Origin: Glebionis coronaria
Taxonomy: Eukaryota; Streptophyta; Magnoliopsida; Asterales; Asteraceae
Assembly (NCBI GenBank): GCA_025667525.1
Contig: JANFOE010000585.1
Span: forward strand, 124,001-188,000
Direction: 5' to 3'
Length of the DNA: 64,000 bases
Each line of letters opens with the position of its first letter. Positions within the stretch are counted from its first letter, which is position 1. The notes under the pieces were generated by a model. The model made no database searches. It was not told the DNA's origin and was given only the letters and a program-made list of their open reading frames with translations. Positions 11,444-22,500 of this stretch are shown piece by piece. The position numbers were made by a program, and so were the translations under genes.

Positions 11444-12904
11444 TCAAGCGATATCTCTTTTATGCTTCTTCAACACAGCGACAAGTCGGGCTTTTTCGTC
11501 TTCCTTTAAATCCTTTGCGATGATGACCGGTAACTTCTCGTCGTCTTCTAGGAAAACGTACTCAAGATGAGGAGGTAGGTCCTTAAGCTCGAGAATGGGA
11601 GGATCCTCAATAGATGGTGAAACTAACGATGGATCATCATTAGTCACCTCTTTAGGAGCAGGAGGAGAGAACGGGTCCTCATTGAGAAGTCTCTCAATAG
11701 TACTAATGTCTTCATCCCAATTGGTGGACAAATTATCATACTTAATATCGAGAGGACCCAAGCTAGCTTCAAAATCATCCAAGTCACTTTCCCCAAAAGG
11801 AGTCAATGCTGGAGCAATTGAGGCAACGGTCTCAACATTGGGTAGAGAAGAGAGAGTACTTTTGCAAGCATCATGAAAATGTTCTTCACAAGCCTCATCG
11901 AGAACATCAATAGCATTAATACTCTCATACGAATAAGGTTGCTTAGAAATCTTACCCATGTTGAAGACAATTTTATCGTCACCAACTCTCATGATTATTT
12001 CGCCTGCGGCTACATCAATGAGAGTGCGACCGGTCCTCAGAAATGGACGTCCAACGATTAATGGAACACGAGGATCCATCTCGTAGTCAACGACGACAAA
12101 ATCCGCCGGGAAGGTGAATTTATCAACGCCAACAAAGACATCTTCGGCTATCCCCACTGGATAAGCAACCGTACGGTTGGCTAATTCCAAAGTCATTTTG
12201 GTGGGGACTAGCTCGGGGAGAGATAATTGCTTCCAAACACTTAAAAGCATTAAGTTTATACTGGCACCCAGATCGGCTAAGGCCATGCAATTCTCGACTC
12301 CCGGGAAGTTGCAAGGAATCAAGAAACGACCCGGATCACCAAGTTTGGTGGGCAATTTCCTTAAGAGCACTGCGGAGCAGTTCTCATTAAGTTGGGTCTG
12401 AGCAATATCAAGAAGCTTTTCCTTATCACTTAGAAGATCTTTAAACATCTTAGCGTATTTGGGCATGTGAGCGAGAGCCTCGGTAAAGGAGATGTTAAAA
12501 TTCAATTGTTTAAACATTTTTAGAAAGTTTGAAACCTGAATATCATCCTTGCTCTTTTGCTTCTCTTTCCTCAACCTTGAAGGATAAGGTATATTGGATG
12601 AAGAAGAATGCTTTAAGGGAATAGGATCACTCACAACCACGGGTGGTGGGGGAATGGGGATAGAAGGTGAAGGAGGCGGGGAAAGTTGTTCTTTTTCCTT
12701 GTTCACAATCACAGGTGGAGGTGTAGGAAGCTCGGGTTCCATATAACCTTTTCCACTACGAGTGGTGATTGCTTTCATCTCCCCTCTTGGATTTGCAACG
12801 GTATTACTCGGAATAGTACCCGAAGAAGAGGGTTTATTACCTTGGATGAGCGAACCAATCATATCACGAAGGTGAACAGCTTGATTATTAAAAGAGTTTT
12901 GCAT
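11444..12904 (-). pseudogene. Athila gag C-terminal linker and aspartic protease of A
   Basis: This 486-residue stretch has a proline-rich linker (about residues 60-105) and then the conserved PYPSRLRKEK and DIQVSNFLKMFKQLNFNI segments. The pepsin-like aspartic protease active site LADLGASINLM lies near residue 210, and the flap/ILG-like segment VPLIVGRPFLRTGRTLIDV near residue 285. The protease would cleave the polyprotein. It continues the gag frame beyond the TAA at 12929 and ends at a TGA (11444) where B has a tryptophan codon. Both stops are single-transition changes. Confidence 0.9.
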
Positions 12905-12928
12905 GTTGGCATTAATTTCATTGCTGTG

Positions 12929-14338
12929 TTAGGCCATGTCATTCCTTAGCTCGGCTCGAATATCGCTCCCTTGTTTCACCATGTCATTCTTCAAGTTGAC
13001 AAATTGACTCTGAAGATTCGTCACCATCTCATGATTAGTCTTCATGAACGTCTCGACGTCTTGGTTAACTGCCATCGGTTGATTGAGAGGTGGAGCTTGG
13101 TAAGATTGAGAATTTCCTTGAGCTGGGTATGGGTTTCTTTGGGATTGATATTGATTTTGAGCACGAGGTTGGGATTGGTTGTTTCGGTTATAGCTTTGTT
13201 GTTGGTTTTGGTTTGCAGGAGGGAAACCAGGAGGAGCAAGATAATTGTTGGAACGATAACTTAGCAAGCCACGGTCTCCTTGAGGGCGGGCTTGATAGCC
13301 TCCCGTGGGATAAGTGCCGTAAGCTGCGTTAACGTTTTCAGAATAATTGCCTTGAGTGGAAGGACAATCATTGTAGGAATGAGGACCACCACATGTGTCA
13401 CAAGAAATAGCAACGGCTTTAGCTTGTTGAAAGTGGTTTGTGGCCATGGCCATGAAATTCTTGTTCATCTCAGCGAGTTGACGAGAAATTTCAGTCATTT
13501 CAGGATTGGAGGTAGTAGATGAAACATTGACTCTCGAATTGGATCTTGAGGATGCGGATGAATCCCAATTCTTGTGGTGAGTAGTCATGTTTTCGATCAA
13601 CTCTCGACACTCCTCCGGTCTCCTTTTCATAAAAGTACCACCGGCGGCGGCATTGATCGTGTCACGATCACGAAAAGTGAGACCATTGTAGAAGGTGTCA
13701 ATGAGAGTGACGGGGAGCATATTGTGATTAGGACAGCGGTCGATCAAATCATTGTATCGTTCCCAAGCATCGAAAAGTGATTCATCATTCTCTTGCATAA
13801 ATCCACTGATTTGGTTACGAAGGCTAGTGACCATGGATGGGGGAAAGTAGCGCGATAAAAAGTGTTGAGTCATGTCATTCCACGTATGAATAGAATTCTT
13901 AGGAAGACGGTCAAACCATTTTTTGGCATGGTGAGAAAGCGAGTGGGGAAAGAGTTGAAGGCGAAGGTCATCCATAGAAACACCGGAGCACTTCATGCTT
14001 TGGGTCATGGTAATGAATTTGTCGAGGTGTTTGTTGGCATCATCATCCGAAATTCCATGAAATGGGTTCGTTTGCACTTGCTGGATCATGTGATGCTTCA
14101 ACGAAAACTCCTGATCCGTGACGTGCATTGGCGCAATCGGGCCTCCGCGTCCGTTCATGGTGGGTTGGCATAATTCCTCCATGGTTCGTAAATCAGGTAG
14201 GTGGACATTGTTGTTGTTGTTGTTATTGTTGTTATTCAAATTGGGTAGAGGTGGGTTATTATTGTTGTTATTAACACCAGCCATATCTAAATCTTCACGA
14301 CTCTCGGGCTCAGAATAGTTCGAAGATCTAGTACGCAT
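12929..14338 (-). CDS. Athila gag (capsid/nucleocapsid) of A, 469 codons
   Basis: Start chosen at MRTRSSN (14338) because B begins with MRTHS at the matching place and a splice-acceptor-like TTCTTCTGCAG lies 4 nt upstream in both. A poly-asparagine run, encoded by a GTT/ATT trinucleotide stretch (14205-14260), follows the start. The retrotransposon gag domain covers about residues 80-250, and a zinc knuckle CDTCGGPHSYNDC of C-x2-C-x3-H-x4-C form follows, with a Q/N-rich tail. It would form the particle and bind RNA. It ends at a TAA beyond which the frame continues into the protease, so the stop probably truncates a longer gag-pol. Confidence 0.85.
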   Translation of the reverse strand: MRTRSSNYSEPESREDLDMAGVNNNNNNPPLPNLNNNNNNNNNNVHLPDLRTMEELCQPTMNGRGGPIAPMHVTDQEFSLKHHMIQQVQTNPFHGISDDDANKHLDKFITMTQSMKCSGVSMDDLRLQLFPHSLSHHAKKWFDRLPKNSIHTWNDMTQHFLSRYFPPSMVTSLRNQISGFMQENDESLFDAWERYNDLIDRCPNHNMLPVTLIDTFYNGLTFRDRDTINAAAGGTFMKRRPEECRELIENMTTHHKNWDSSASSRSNSRVNVSSTTSNPEMTEISRQLAEMNKNFMAMATNHFQQAKAVAISCDTCGGPHSYNDCPSTQGNYSENVNAAYGTYPTGGYQARPQGDRGLLSYRSNNYLAPPGFPPANQNQQQSYNRNNQSQPRAQNQYQSQRNPYPAQGNSQSYQAPPLNQPMAVNQDVETFMKTNHEMVTNLQSQFVNLKNDMVKQGSDIRAELRNDMA

Positions 14339-14569
14339 ACACCTGCAGAAGAAAAATATACACAAAGAATATCTATATAATCTTTTTGGTGCTAAACCTT
14401 TTGAAAAGAATTGCTTTTTAATGATTTTATAATGTTTTTGTATTTTTTAAGAGTTTTATATTTTTTATGGATTTTTGAAATTTTTAAAGCAAGGAAAATA
14501 ACGTTCAAAGAACGGATCCCAAAATTCAATGCGTCTCTCACTAAAAACCGTTTATCCTAACGAAAAGAG

Positions 14570-14584
14570 CCGGCAGCGGCGCCA
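14570..14584 (-). other. Primer-binding site of A
   Basis: On minus the LTR end GTATTA is followed by AA and then TGGCGCCGCTGCCGG, the tRNA-Asp-type primer site usual in Athila elements. Confidence 0.9.
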
Positions 14585-14586
14585 TT

Positions 14587-16195
14587 TAATACTTGGTTTT
14601 GCAACCAAGAATAAAATCTTATCGTCCCAAGTCTTTTCGAATTGAAAACCGGTCTAGAGTGCGACTCAATCGTCTTTTGGTGAATCAAGAGAATGGTTTG
14701 GTTGATTTGTTTTAAACTATTAGCAAGTAATTAAAATGTCGTTGAGTAAAAATGGAAGAATGAAGATTGATACTAAAATGACGAGTAAAAATAAATGCAT
14801 GTAAACTTAAAGGTTAAATGAGCACACTAAATAAAACTAACACTTGGAAAATTTCTAAAAATAAGTACTAAAAGAAAGTAAGATCGGAGTACACCAAAAC
14901 AAGCCAAAAGAAACCCCGATCGGAATATGGGTGGAAGGGAACTGATCGGAATATCCACGAAATGGGAGTAATCGGAATATGGACAAAAGGCCACCAATCG
15001 GAAAGTTCAACAAGGGGTCAGATCTGAATATTTAGATTACAACTCAAATCGGAATACGTAGGAAAGTCCCAATCGGAATAATGCTAATGGGTGTGGTCGG
15101 AAAGTCAAAGCCCTAATCCGATATATTGATCGGAATGTGAAGATGGGGTCCGGTCGGAAAAGCCAATCGGAAAGGGGTTTTAAACCCTTTTCGAAAATTG
15201 TGGGATTCGGTTAGAAAGCTAGAAAATAAGCTATTAGATTGAGCTTATTCCCAAGACTAAATCGAATCAACAAAGCCGAATCAAATAAGAACTTAACTCA
15301 ACTTATCCGACTCGAAAATAAGAAACTTTTTAGATCAAACAATAAAAACATAAACTTTTTAAGGAAGATTTATATAAAATAAATAAGCTAATCATAAAAA
15401 TAAGCCAATAAGCACAAAAGTCTTAAAGCTTAATCAAATGAAAACTTATAAAATGATCAAAAGATTAACTTTTTAAGCATGAAATCATTAAGAACAACGT
15501 GGATCTATTGATAATCACACCAAAATCAATCTTAAATCAAAGAAAAGTAGAATGAGATTAAGGATTTAAAGCTTAAAATAGAACTTTGATTAATAAAAAT
15601 AAGCAATACAAAGGTGTTTAATCTTAAAAGATTAAGAAAGAAGATGAAATTTAGTGAGAGAAAGTTTAAGACTTTCTCTCTCTAAAACTAGAGAAAAATG
15701 AAAAAGTGAAAATTAACTAAAAACTCTAACCACCCTCTTAATGACTATTAGGAGGGTAGTTATAGGGAAGGTGGAAGGAGTGCATGTGTTGCATCTTCTT
15801 TCTTGCTTTCTTCACGTTTTCTCGACTCGACTTTAATTCTTTGTCTTTATCGTCTCGGATTTGAACTTGTCTTTTAATTTTCTTCTTCTATTAGACTTAA
15901 GTTCTTTGACTTCGTTAAACTTCCGTCTTAAGACTTTTTCTTCGATAAATCTTCAGAATAGGCCTTGGACTTCCGTTCTTTTTGCACTCTTGATCTTTTG
16001 ACTTCGTCTTTTCCCGTTTTCTTCGATAAAAGCCCGTGAAAGCCCGTGTTTTCTTCCTTTTTCATATTTTGGTCCTAAAACACAATAAAAACACAAACCA
16101 CGCATAATTCCGACTTTTACGACATAAATCACACGTTTTGGTCTTGTTATTATTGGAAATAAGTGGTAAAAGGATAAGTGTTTTCACACTTATTA
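14587..16195 (-). repeat. 5' LTR of element A
   Basis: The 1609-bp partner of 5034-6667 has the same ends and the same motif array (14888-15180). Its TATA box is altered: TATAAATA in the other LTR reads TATAACTA here (about 15755-15763). This LTR would drive genomic RNA, so transcription of the copy may be impaired. Confidence 0.95.
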
Positions 16196-16768
16196 ATGAT
16201 CGTATCCTTGATCGTAGTAGTGGATCGCTCGTAACTTTGGATCGTGACAAACGATCTTAGGATGTGATCGTGATCTTGGATCGCAAGTAGAAACCCCCAG
16301 GGTTTATGCGATCGCAACAATCAGATCGTAACAGAAAATTACATGTTGCCAGATTCTTGTTAAAAGACCCAAATGTTGCCAGAGACAGATTCTTGATAAA
16401 ATTATACCCGAGACAGATTCAAAGATGATCAAAGGTAGATAAAGACAAAAAGTTGAAAGAAAATAAGATATCAGTGTGAGACACAAGTTGATGACAAAAA
16501 ATTGAGACAAAATAAGAGACAAGAAAATTTGATAAAAGTTTTATAATAAAAGAAATTTGATATCCTATAAAAATTTATCACAATAAAAATTCATAGACAA
16601 AAATTTGTGACAATAATAGTATGACAAGATCAGTAGGATAACAAACAGTAGGATAAGAATTTTTATAAAACGATCCAAGATTGTCACTTTATAAAAAATT
16701 TATGAACACCAAATCAATATATAAAAACACGCAAATCCGAAGAATCAACCAAAGCACTTGATACCAAT
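16196..16768 (-). other. Leader of copia-1 next to its PBS, with right half of the GATCG minisatellite
   Basis: 16196-16310 continues the GATCG repeats split by A. The remainder is AT-rich with 'gacaaaa/agaca' simple repeats. The PBS TGGTATCAAGTGC (minus) occupies 16754-16766. I see no gene. Confidence 0.75.
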
Positions 16769-17685
16769 TGTAGGTCCAAAGTTTCTTAGGATTTAGCAAG
16801 TTTTTGATTATTTAAAGAAGAGATGAAGAAGAAAGAACTAGAGAGAGAAAGATAGAGAGAGAAAGGAGAGAAAAAGGAGAAAGATGGAAATGAATAATAT
16901 GATTAAGTGTTCAACCCCTCCTAACATGTGAGGAGGGGGTTTATATAACCCACCCTATATGTGGGCTATATGGGCTATATGTTTACATAAAAACGTATTT
17001 CCCACACCTAAGTTTCACTTTGTGGGGGTCTGTCTCACTTAGAATTTACTTGTGTTTCATTTTATCTATTTTTTTACCTTTGTAAAATTTGGTGGGATAA
17101 AATGAATTTTTACTTTCTACTTTGATTAATATTATTCTTACATGTTTGATAATCATGGGTGAAAATATTTCTGTTATGAATTTGATTAGGAGTCAGTAGT
17201 GTTATTGTATGTTCTATCTTATGTAATCTTAATTCTACATGAATCATATACGATACTACATGAATCATATACGATACTACATGAATCATATATGATACTG
17301 CATAAATCATATATGATTTTATATGAATCCTATATGATTCTACAAGAATCATATATGATTCTACAGGTCTCATCTATATTTGGTATAATGTTTTGTTAAG
17401 AATCATATACGCTATTTGCGGATAAAGTTTTGTTAAGAATCATATATTATTCTACATAAATCATATATGATTCTATATGAATCATATATGATTCTAATTG
17501 TATCATCTATGATTTAGTATGAATCATACTTAACACAAATCAATCGTAAATACCTCATATGCGATTCTTGGAAAATCTCTAAATACTTAACACAAATCAT
17601 AGATGATCCGTTCTGAATCATATATGATTCTCCAAGATCACACACTAAGAATTGTGATTCGTATGATCAGACCTCACAACTTGCA
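16769..17685 (-). repeat. 5' LTR of copia-1 (right end tentative)
   Basis: It starts TGTAGGTCC two nt from the PBS. On minus it would read TGCAAGTTG...GACCTACA. Core promoter on minus: TATATAA (16941-16947), followed at once by the inverted repeat CCCCTCCT / AGGAGGGG (plus 16915-16922 and 16931-16938). Purine-rich GAGAGAGA sequence (16815-16880) lies in the transcribed part. The U3 part is filled by the palindrome array at 17225-17640. No second LTR is available to fix the right end. Confidence 0.6.
17225..17640. repeat. Array of GAATCATATATGATTC palindromes in copia-1 U3
   Basis: At least ten full or slightly changed copies of a 16-bp perfect palindrome occur (for example 17348, 17482 and 17616), spaced mostly 22-25 bp in the left part. 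They lie upstream of the TATA box in the element's sense, where enhancers sit. Repeated 'ESYMI' peptides in both strands' frames are by-products. Confidence 0.85.
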
Positions 17686-17998
17686 TTGTTGATAAAACCG
17701 TCTATACGGGTGTGGACTATACGTCATCATGTCCCCCCAGTCTAGTTGTTACAGCCGTAGGCGTGACCTCTAGACTAACCAATGTCCCCTTTTCTTGCTC
17801 GTAAAAAATAGCCGTATAACAGAAGATGTCGACCAGGACAACATTAAAGAAGTCATTAATGGTAGTAAAAAAACGGCTATGTCAGTTCCGGTTTACTTGT
17901 CATACCTGAAAAAGTGCATCATGTGGGACCTACTATGGTTCCACATAAAAACTGAGAAGGAAGTGACCCGTGGGTCCCACCGACGTTTCAACTGTGAT
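17686..17998 (-). mobile_element. Tat-2, left fragment: LTR end, PPT and promoter region of the antisense gene
   Basis: 17711-17776 matches Tat-1 closely: the LTR terminus ...ACTATACGTCATCA (ending 17729), the PPT complement TGTCCCCCCAG, and a nested inverted repeat. The remainder up to 17998 corresponds to the sequence between the PPT and the antisense gene in Tat-1, and it resumes at 43554 beyond element B. The LTR is cut short by copia-1. Confidence 0.8.
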
Positions 17999-18438
17999 TA
18001 ATAAGTTTGAAAACACTTATCCTTTTACCACTTAAAACAAATAAAAACGAGACCAAAACGTGTATTTAATGTCGTAAAATTCGGAATTATGCGTGGTTTG
18101 TGTTTTTATTGTGTTTTAGGGAAAAAATATGGAAAAAGGAAGAAAACACGGGATTTCACGGGCTTTTATCGAAGAAAAAGACAAAAGACGAAGTCAAAAT
18201 ATCAAAAGTGCAAAAAGAATGGAAGTCAAAGGCCTATTCTGAAGATTTATTGAAGTAAAAGACCAAAGACGGAAGTTTAACGAAGTCGAAGAACCAAGTC
18301 TAATAAAAGAAGAAAATTAGAAGACGAGTTCATTTTATCTATCGACAAATCCCGAGACAAAGTCGAGAAAGACGAGTTATTTAAAAAGACGAGAAGACAA
18401 AGAGAAAGAAGAAAGCAACAACTCCACATCCCTTCCAC

Positions 18439-18446
18439 TATAAATA
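18439..18446 (+). promoter_or_regulatory. TATA box in 5' LTR of B
   Basis: TATAAATA precedes gaccattaagctttc; the 3' LTR has the same box at 42258-42265. Unlike the other LTR promoters here, there is no clear inverted repeat directly downstream. Confidence 0.65.
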
Positions 18447-18979
18447 GACCATTAAGCTTTCATTTGTAGTTAGTTTTATTTTTAGTTTTTCATTAAGGTA
18501 ATTTGGAGTAGGTGTTAATTACTTTCTCTCTCTAGATTTTCTTCCAAGTTTTCTTAAGCTTTTCATCTTTAATCTTGTTTTGTTAAATCTTATCTTAATC
18601 ATCATCATTAATACAAGCTTATTAAATATATCTCATTCTTCCTTTCTTGTTCTTAATCTTGTGTTGATTTGGTTAATCATGTAGCTTGTTTTGATCTTAT
18701 TGCTTATTTGATTGATGTGCTTATTTCATTGTTCTTATAGTTTTGATGGTTGATGTTTTAGCTTATTGTGCTTATTTGATTGTTTTGTGTTTAGCTTATT
18801 TTTAATTAAGTGGATTTGGTAGATTAATATTTTTAAAAAGTTGATTTTATTAATTTTGCTTATTTGGTGTTTTTAGAGTTTTTAATTTTTGGCTTATTTA
18901 GCTTTTCTTAATATTGGTTTTAGTTAATTTTTAGTATTTGCTTATTTGGTTTTTGCTTATTTTTCTCTTAATTTGGATC

Positions 18980-19480
18980 TTTAAAACAATTATCCCGAAT
19001 TACACACTTAGTTTTATTCCGAATTATATGATTATAGCTTATTCCGAATTAGCTTTGAAAATATTAAATTCTGAATTACATGTGTTTAGAGTTTTTCGGA
19101 ATTAGAAGTTATAGCAGTATTCTGAATTAATAATTTAAGTAAATTCCAAATTAGGCATCAAAACTGATATTCCGAATTGAGTGCAAGTAGAGATTCCTGA
19201 TTATCAGCTTAAGCTAGGTTATTCCGAATTGCGTTCAACTCATTATTCCGGATTAGGTTATGCTTCAGTTATTCCGGATTAGATGTATTATTGTTTTTCC
19301 AAATTATGTTTTAATGCACATTCTGAATTACTTGAATAAAAACCATTCCGAATTAGTTTTACAAGCCCTTTTCCGAATTACATGTTTAGATAGGATTCCG
19401 AATTAGGTTTTCCGTTGGATATTCCGAATTAGTTTTTGATTTGATATTCTGAACTAGGTCTTGTTTTTGATTCTGAATTA
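18980..19480 (+). repeat. ATTCCGAATTA motif array in LTR of B
   Basis: About twenty copies of ATTCCGAATTA or one-base variants occur every 20-45 bp, about 520-1010 nt downstream of the predicted start. Many copies read TTCTGAATTA or TTCCAAATTA, the products expected of CG deamination on either strand. The 3' LTR array is at 42775-43290. Confidence 0.88.
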
Positions 19481-19520
19481 AATTGTTTTCAAACTTTTAT
19501 TTTTCCGCCAATTTTATTAA

Positions 19521-22500
19521 TTACACAGTTGTAGAAGGCAAGCGAGCAACAAGCTGCGCCGCAAGCCCTTTCTGAATAGCGAAACTAATTCTATGGAAAA
19601 TTACATCTGTGGATTTAGGTGTCATAACATTGCTATTCATAACGCGCTGAATTCTCTTCAGAAGCTCCACCACTTCAGGTGCAAGGAAACCGAAGGTATC
19701 AAATGCAAAAGGAATAAACACTTGTTGATTTTCAATGCATGATTTTTTGTGTTTTGTCACTTTGCATGAGGCGGCTTTCAAAGCAGCTTGACCCGCTGTA
19801 AAACGGCTACCCAACCCCACTAGAGGAGAAACCCCAGTCAGATCAACACACGCATGTTTTCCTCCAGCCCATCTAAAAACCAAAATATCCGCCGGTCTGA
19901 GTGTGGATCTTCCATCTAACGGGTCAGTCAAGAAGTTCACAGGTGCTTCTTTCTTGGCGGAGATGCCAGCACGCCTACATATGTCAAAAAGAACGTCCCT
20001 AACCATATCATGTCAATACTTGAAGCCCGGGAGCTCTTTACAATGAACCACATGTTCCCCAAAAGAATCCAAACATGCCTTGCGCCAAACAGGGCATATT
20101 GTATCAGCCGAAAATAATGGGATCATGAGGCGATACTTAAGAATAGAACGGTATTCCACTGGTGACATATGTTGACCGAGCCCGTTTATTGGGATAGCTA
20201 GTAGGAAATCCTGAGCATGTGATGCGCGTAAACACTCAAAAACTGCTTTCTGCCTCAAAGTCATGTCAAAGTGGACCTCCATATCCTTGACTATTTCACT
20301 AAAAAGGGTAGTCGCCAATGTTTGTTAGGTTTTAGAAGGGGCGGTATCCTTATTAGTGAAACAACTAGAATCAAAGCTTGGAATCGTATCACGTAGGCAA
20401 GCTAAAGCAGAAGCATAATCATCATCCATACCACATATACCACTATCACGTAAGATGTGGTCTTGTAACACCCAAGATTGGGCCCTCGAGGCCACAAAAG
20501 CATATGAGGAGGCCTCTTTTGCCGAGTACAAACCCAAACCACCAAGACGAATGGGTAAAGAGGCAAGTCGCCACTGTAAGTCTCCAAAGAAGGGCCCTCC
20601 ACAAACCACTATGTTCTTGATTGACCCGCGCAAACCCTTGTAAAAGAACAAGGATGCATCCTCCATGTGTGCAGGTTGGCAGGTCCTTAACCCAAAAAAG
20701 AGTTTGGAAATACCCATGCATGATCGAAGTAAAATGAGCTCACTCTACGTGTCATGTAACTGTGGAAGAAGACTCATCAAATCAACAGCATTCACGGTTC
20801 ATGGCCATCTCTCTAATAAAATTGGCATCTCTACTAACAGCTCCCCCAAGAAGCTTTACACCCGAAGACGGCCTCCGAATATCCATAGGAAACAAACCAT
20901 CACGGAGCTTCACACCATTGCATGAGGGCCAAAATACCTCTGTTTTCTTGATATTGAGTTCAAGACCTAAACCTAGACCATTCACCTTTATAATGTCTAA
21001 CACCTTGGCAACCTCTTCTGACTCTCGAATAACGATTCCATCATCAAGATACCAAGCATGAAGAAGAAGGTTACAGTTGTCTCTGATATTATGTATAAGC
21101 GGGTGTAATACAAGAGCGAAAAGAAGAGGTCCTAATGGATCACCTTGTTGCACCCCTGTGGCAGACCTAATATATGCGTCTCCAATATATAATCTCGTTG
21201 CCTGCCCATATAAGAAATCCACCCACAAAGAAATAGAGGGACACCTCACCCTAACCTCATGGAGTAATGTCGATCTATCCACAAGGTTAAAAGCATTTGA
21301 GATGTCCACAGTGAGCATTGCAAGAGACCCATCATTATGGTATTCACTCAACACCCTATTAGCGTTATGTAACACAGCCTCAGCGCCACCCGACACTCCG
21401 ACTCCAAACTGGAAATCAGAAAGGTACTTTGACATTTCTTTACCCACACCTTTCATAGAAACCTTGGAAACCAAACGTCTCCATATAGTGCCTACTGCAA
21501 TAGGTCGAATCCCGTTATCTGGTTTAAGGAGAGGTGTGAGAGGAGCAGATGCAACAAACTCTCCCAAGATTAGCGGACACCTCCCCGCTAACCATAAATT
21601 AACGACCGAGGTGATGACCTTTAAGACATCTGCGGCGATAGCAGACCCCTCTCCACATAAGGCATCTAAGATATGTTGAGCCCTTAAACCATCTCTACCG
21701 CATGAAGTACCTTTAGGAAATGATTTAATACAACCAAAGACAGAATCAAATCCTGCTACAAGGGGAGGCTCAGAAAATGCGTTGCTCGGCATGGATGGGG
21801 GAGGCTTGTAAGGATGCTTAGCCTCCAAGGCTTTAATGGTATCAGCGCAGTATGGAGCTACACCGGAAGAGGATAACACTTTCACTACTGCTGTAAAGTG
21901 CCCATCTGCGACCTTGCACATACATTGCTTGATGTTGGCATTGACTGATGTTGTCTCCTCCATAAAATCACCTCCACCCTGGTCCAACGGACCTGACCCA
22001 GAACCATCAAACATCCTCTTAACTGACGTTTTAATACCGTCATCTTCCCCCCATGTGGCTAGTGACTTCAAGATATAGCTTTGTTGCAAGGATTTCCTAT
22101 TTCCAGACCTACGTTCTTGTCTATTTTTTGGCTTATACACCTGTAACGTACATCGTGGGAAAAGTACCAACTTGACCCATGCTGCAACAGAATCAGGTTG
22201 GGCAACCACCTTGTAAAGAACTGTTTTAAAAGCCTGAGAAAAAGCCAGACGACAACCATGAGGAATACTTTTGACAGTAGTGATAGGCAATTTAAAAACA
22301 CGATCAAGAAGCTCAACATCCAAAGCAACCCCCTCGGTTACGTTTATCTCATAATCTTTATTAGAAGGCTTCAAAATGCCAACAATATGACCACTCGTGT
22401 CATCGGGCCCTTTAGAAAGACGAACCACACCATCTTTGTGATGACAAGCCCGACTTACAGCATGTAAATCCTTACACTTCCCACTAAGCCATTGGCCAAA

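Larger units (their letters stand above)
5034..16195 (-). mobile_element. Athila-like Ty3/gypsy element A, full length, minus strand
   Basis: Seen: two LTRs (5034-6667 and 14587-16195) with ends TAATA...TATTA, perfect 5-bp TSD ATGAT on both sides, a tRNA-Asp-type PBS TGGCGCCGCTGCCGG 2 nt inside the right LTR, and a polypurine tract beside the left LTR. Gene order on minus is gag, protease, RT, RNase H, integrase, followed by about 2 kb of non-coding 3' sequence. No env-like ORF is recognisable. The LTRs differ by roughly 20 substitutions and one 24-bp indel by eye, so insertion is recent. Coding frames carry three nonsense codons and one single-base frame break, so this copy is not autonomous as it stands. 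Confidence 0.95.
1..17685 (-). mobile_element. copia-1: Ty1/copia-type LTR retrotransposon, partial, interrupted by Athila element A
   Basis: Seen: a minus-strand primer-binding site TGGTATCAAGTGC (16754-16766), complementary to the initiator tRNA-Met 3' end as in most Ty1/copia elements, lies 2 nt from an LTR that starts (plus sense) TGTAGGTCC at 16769. Downstream on minus come a long leader (16768-16196, continuing at 5028-3493 once element A is removed) and a decayed ORF (3492-1416). A 150-bp tandem array then lies where pol would be expected. The 3' LTR is outside the window. The right boundary near 17685 is tentative: a TG...CA LTR ending there leaves a Tat-2 LTR fragment as flank. Inference: a non-autonomous or rearranged copia element inserted in the Tat-2 LTR. 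Confidence 0.75.

Noticed and set aside
17110..17399. Repetitive peptides on both strands (ESYMI-like)
   Set aside because: They are translations of the palindromic GAATCATATATGATTC array.
17795..18001. 68-codon plus-strand ORF at the Tat-2/B junction
   Set aside because: It crosses an insertion boundary and has no homologue at the matching place of Tat-1.
18980..19480. CRISPR-like array
   Set aside because: Motif of about 11 bp, irregular spacing, plant retroelement LTR, no associated genes.
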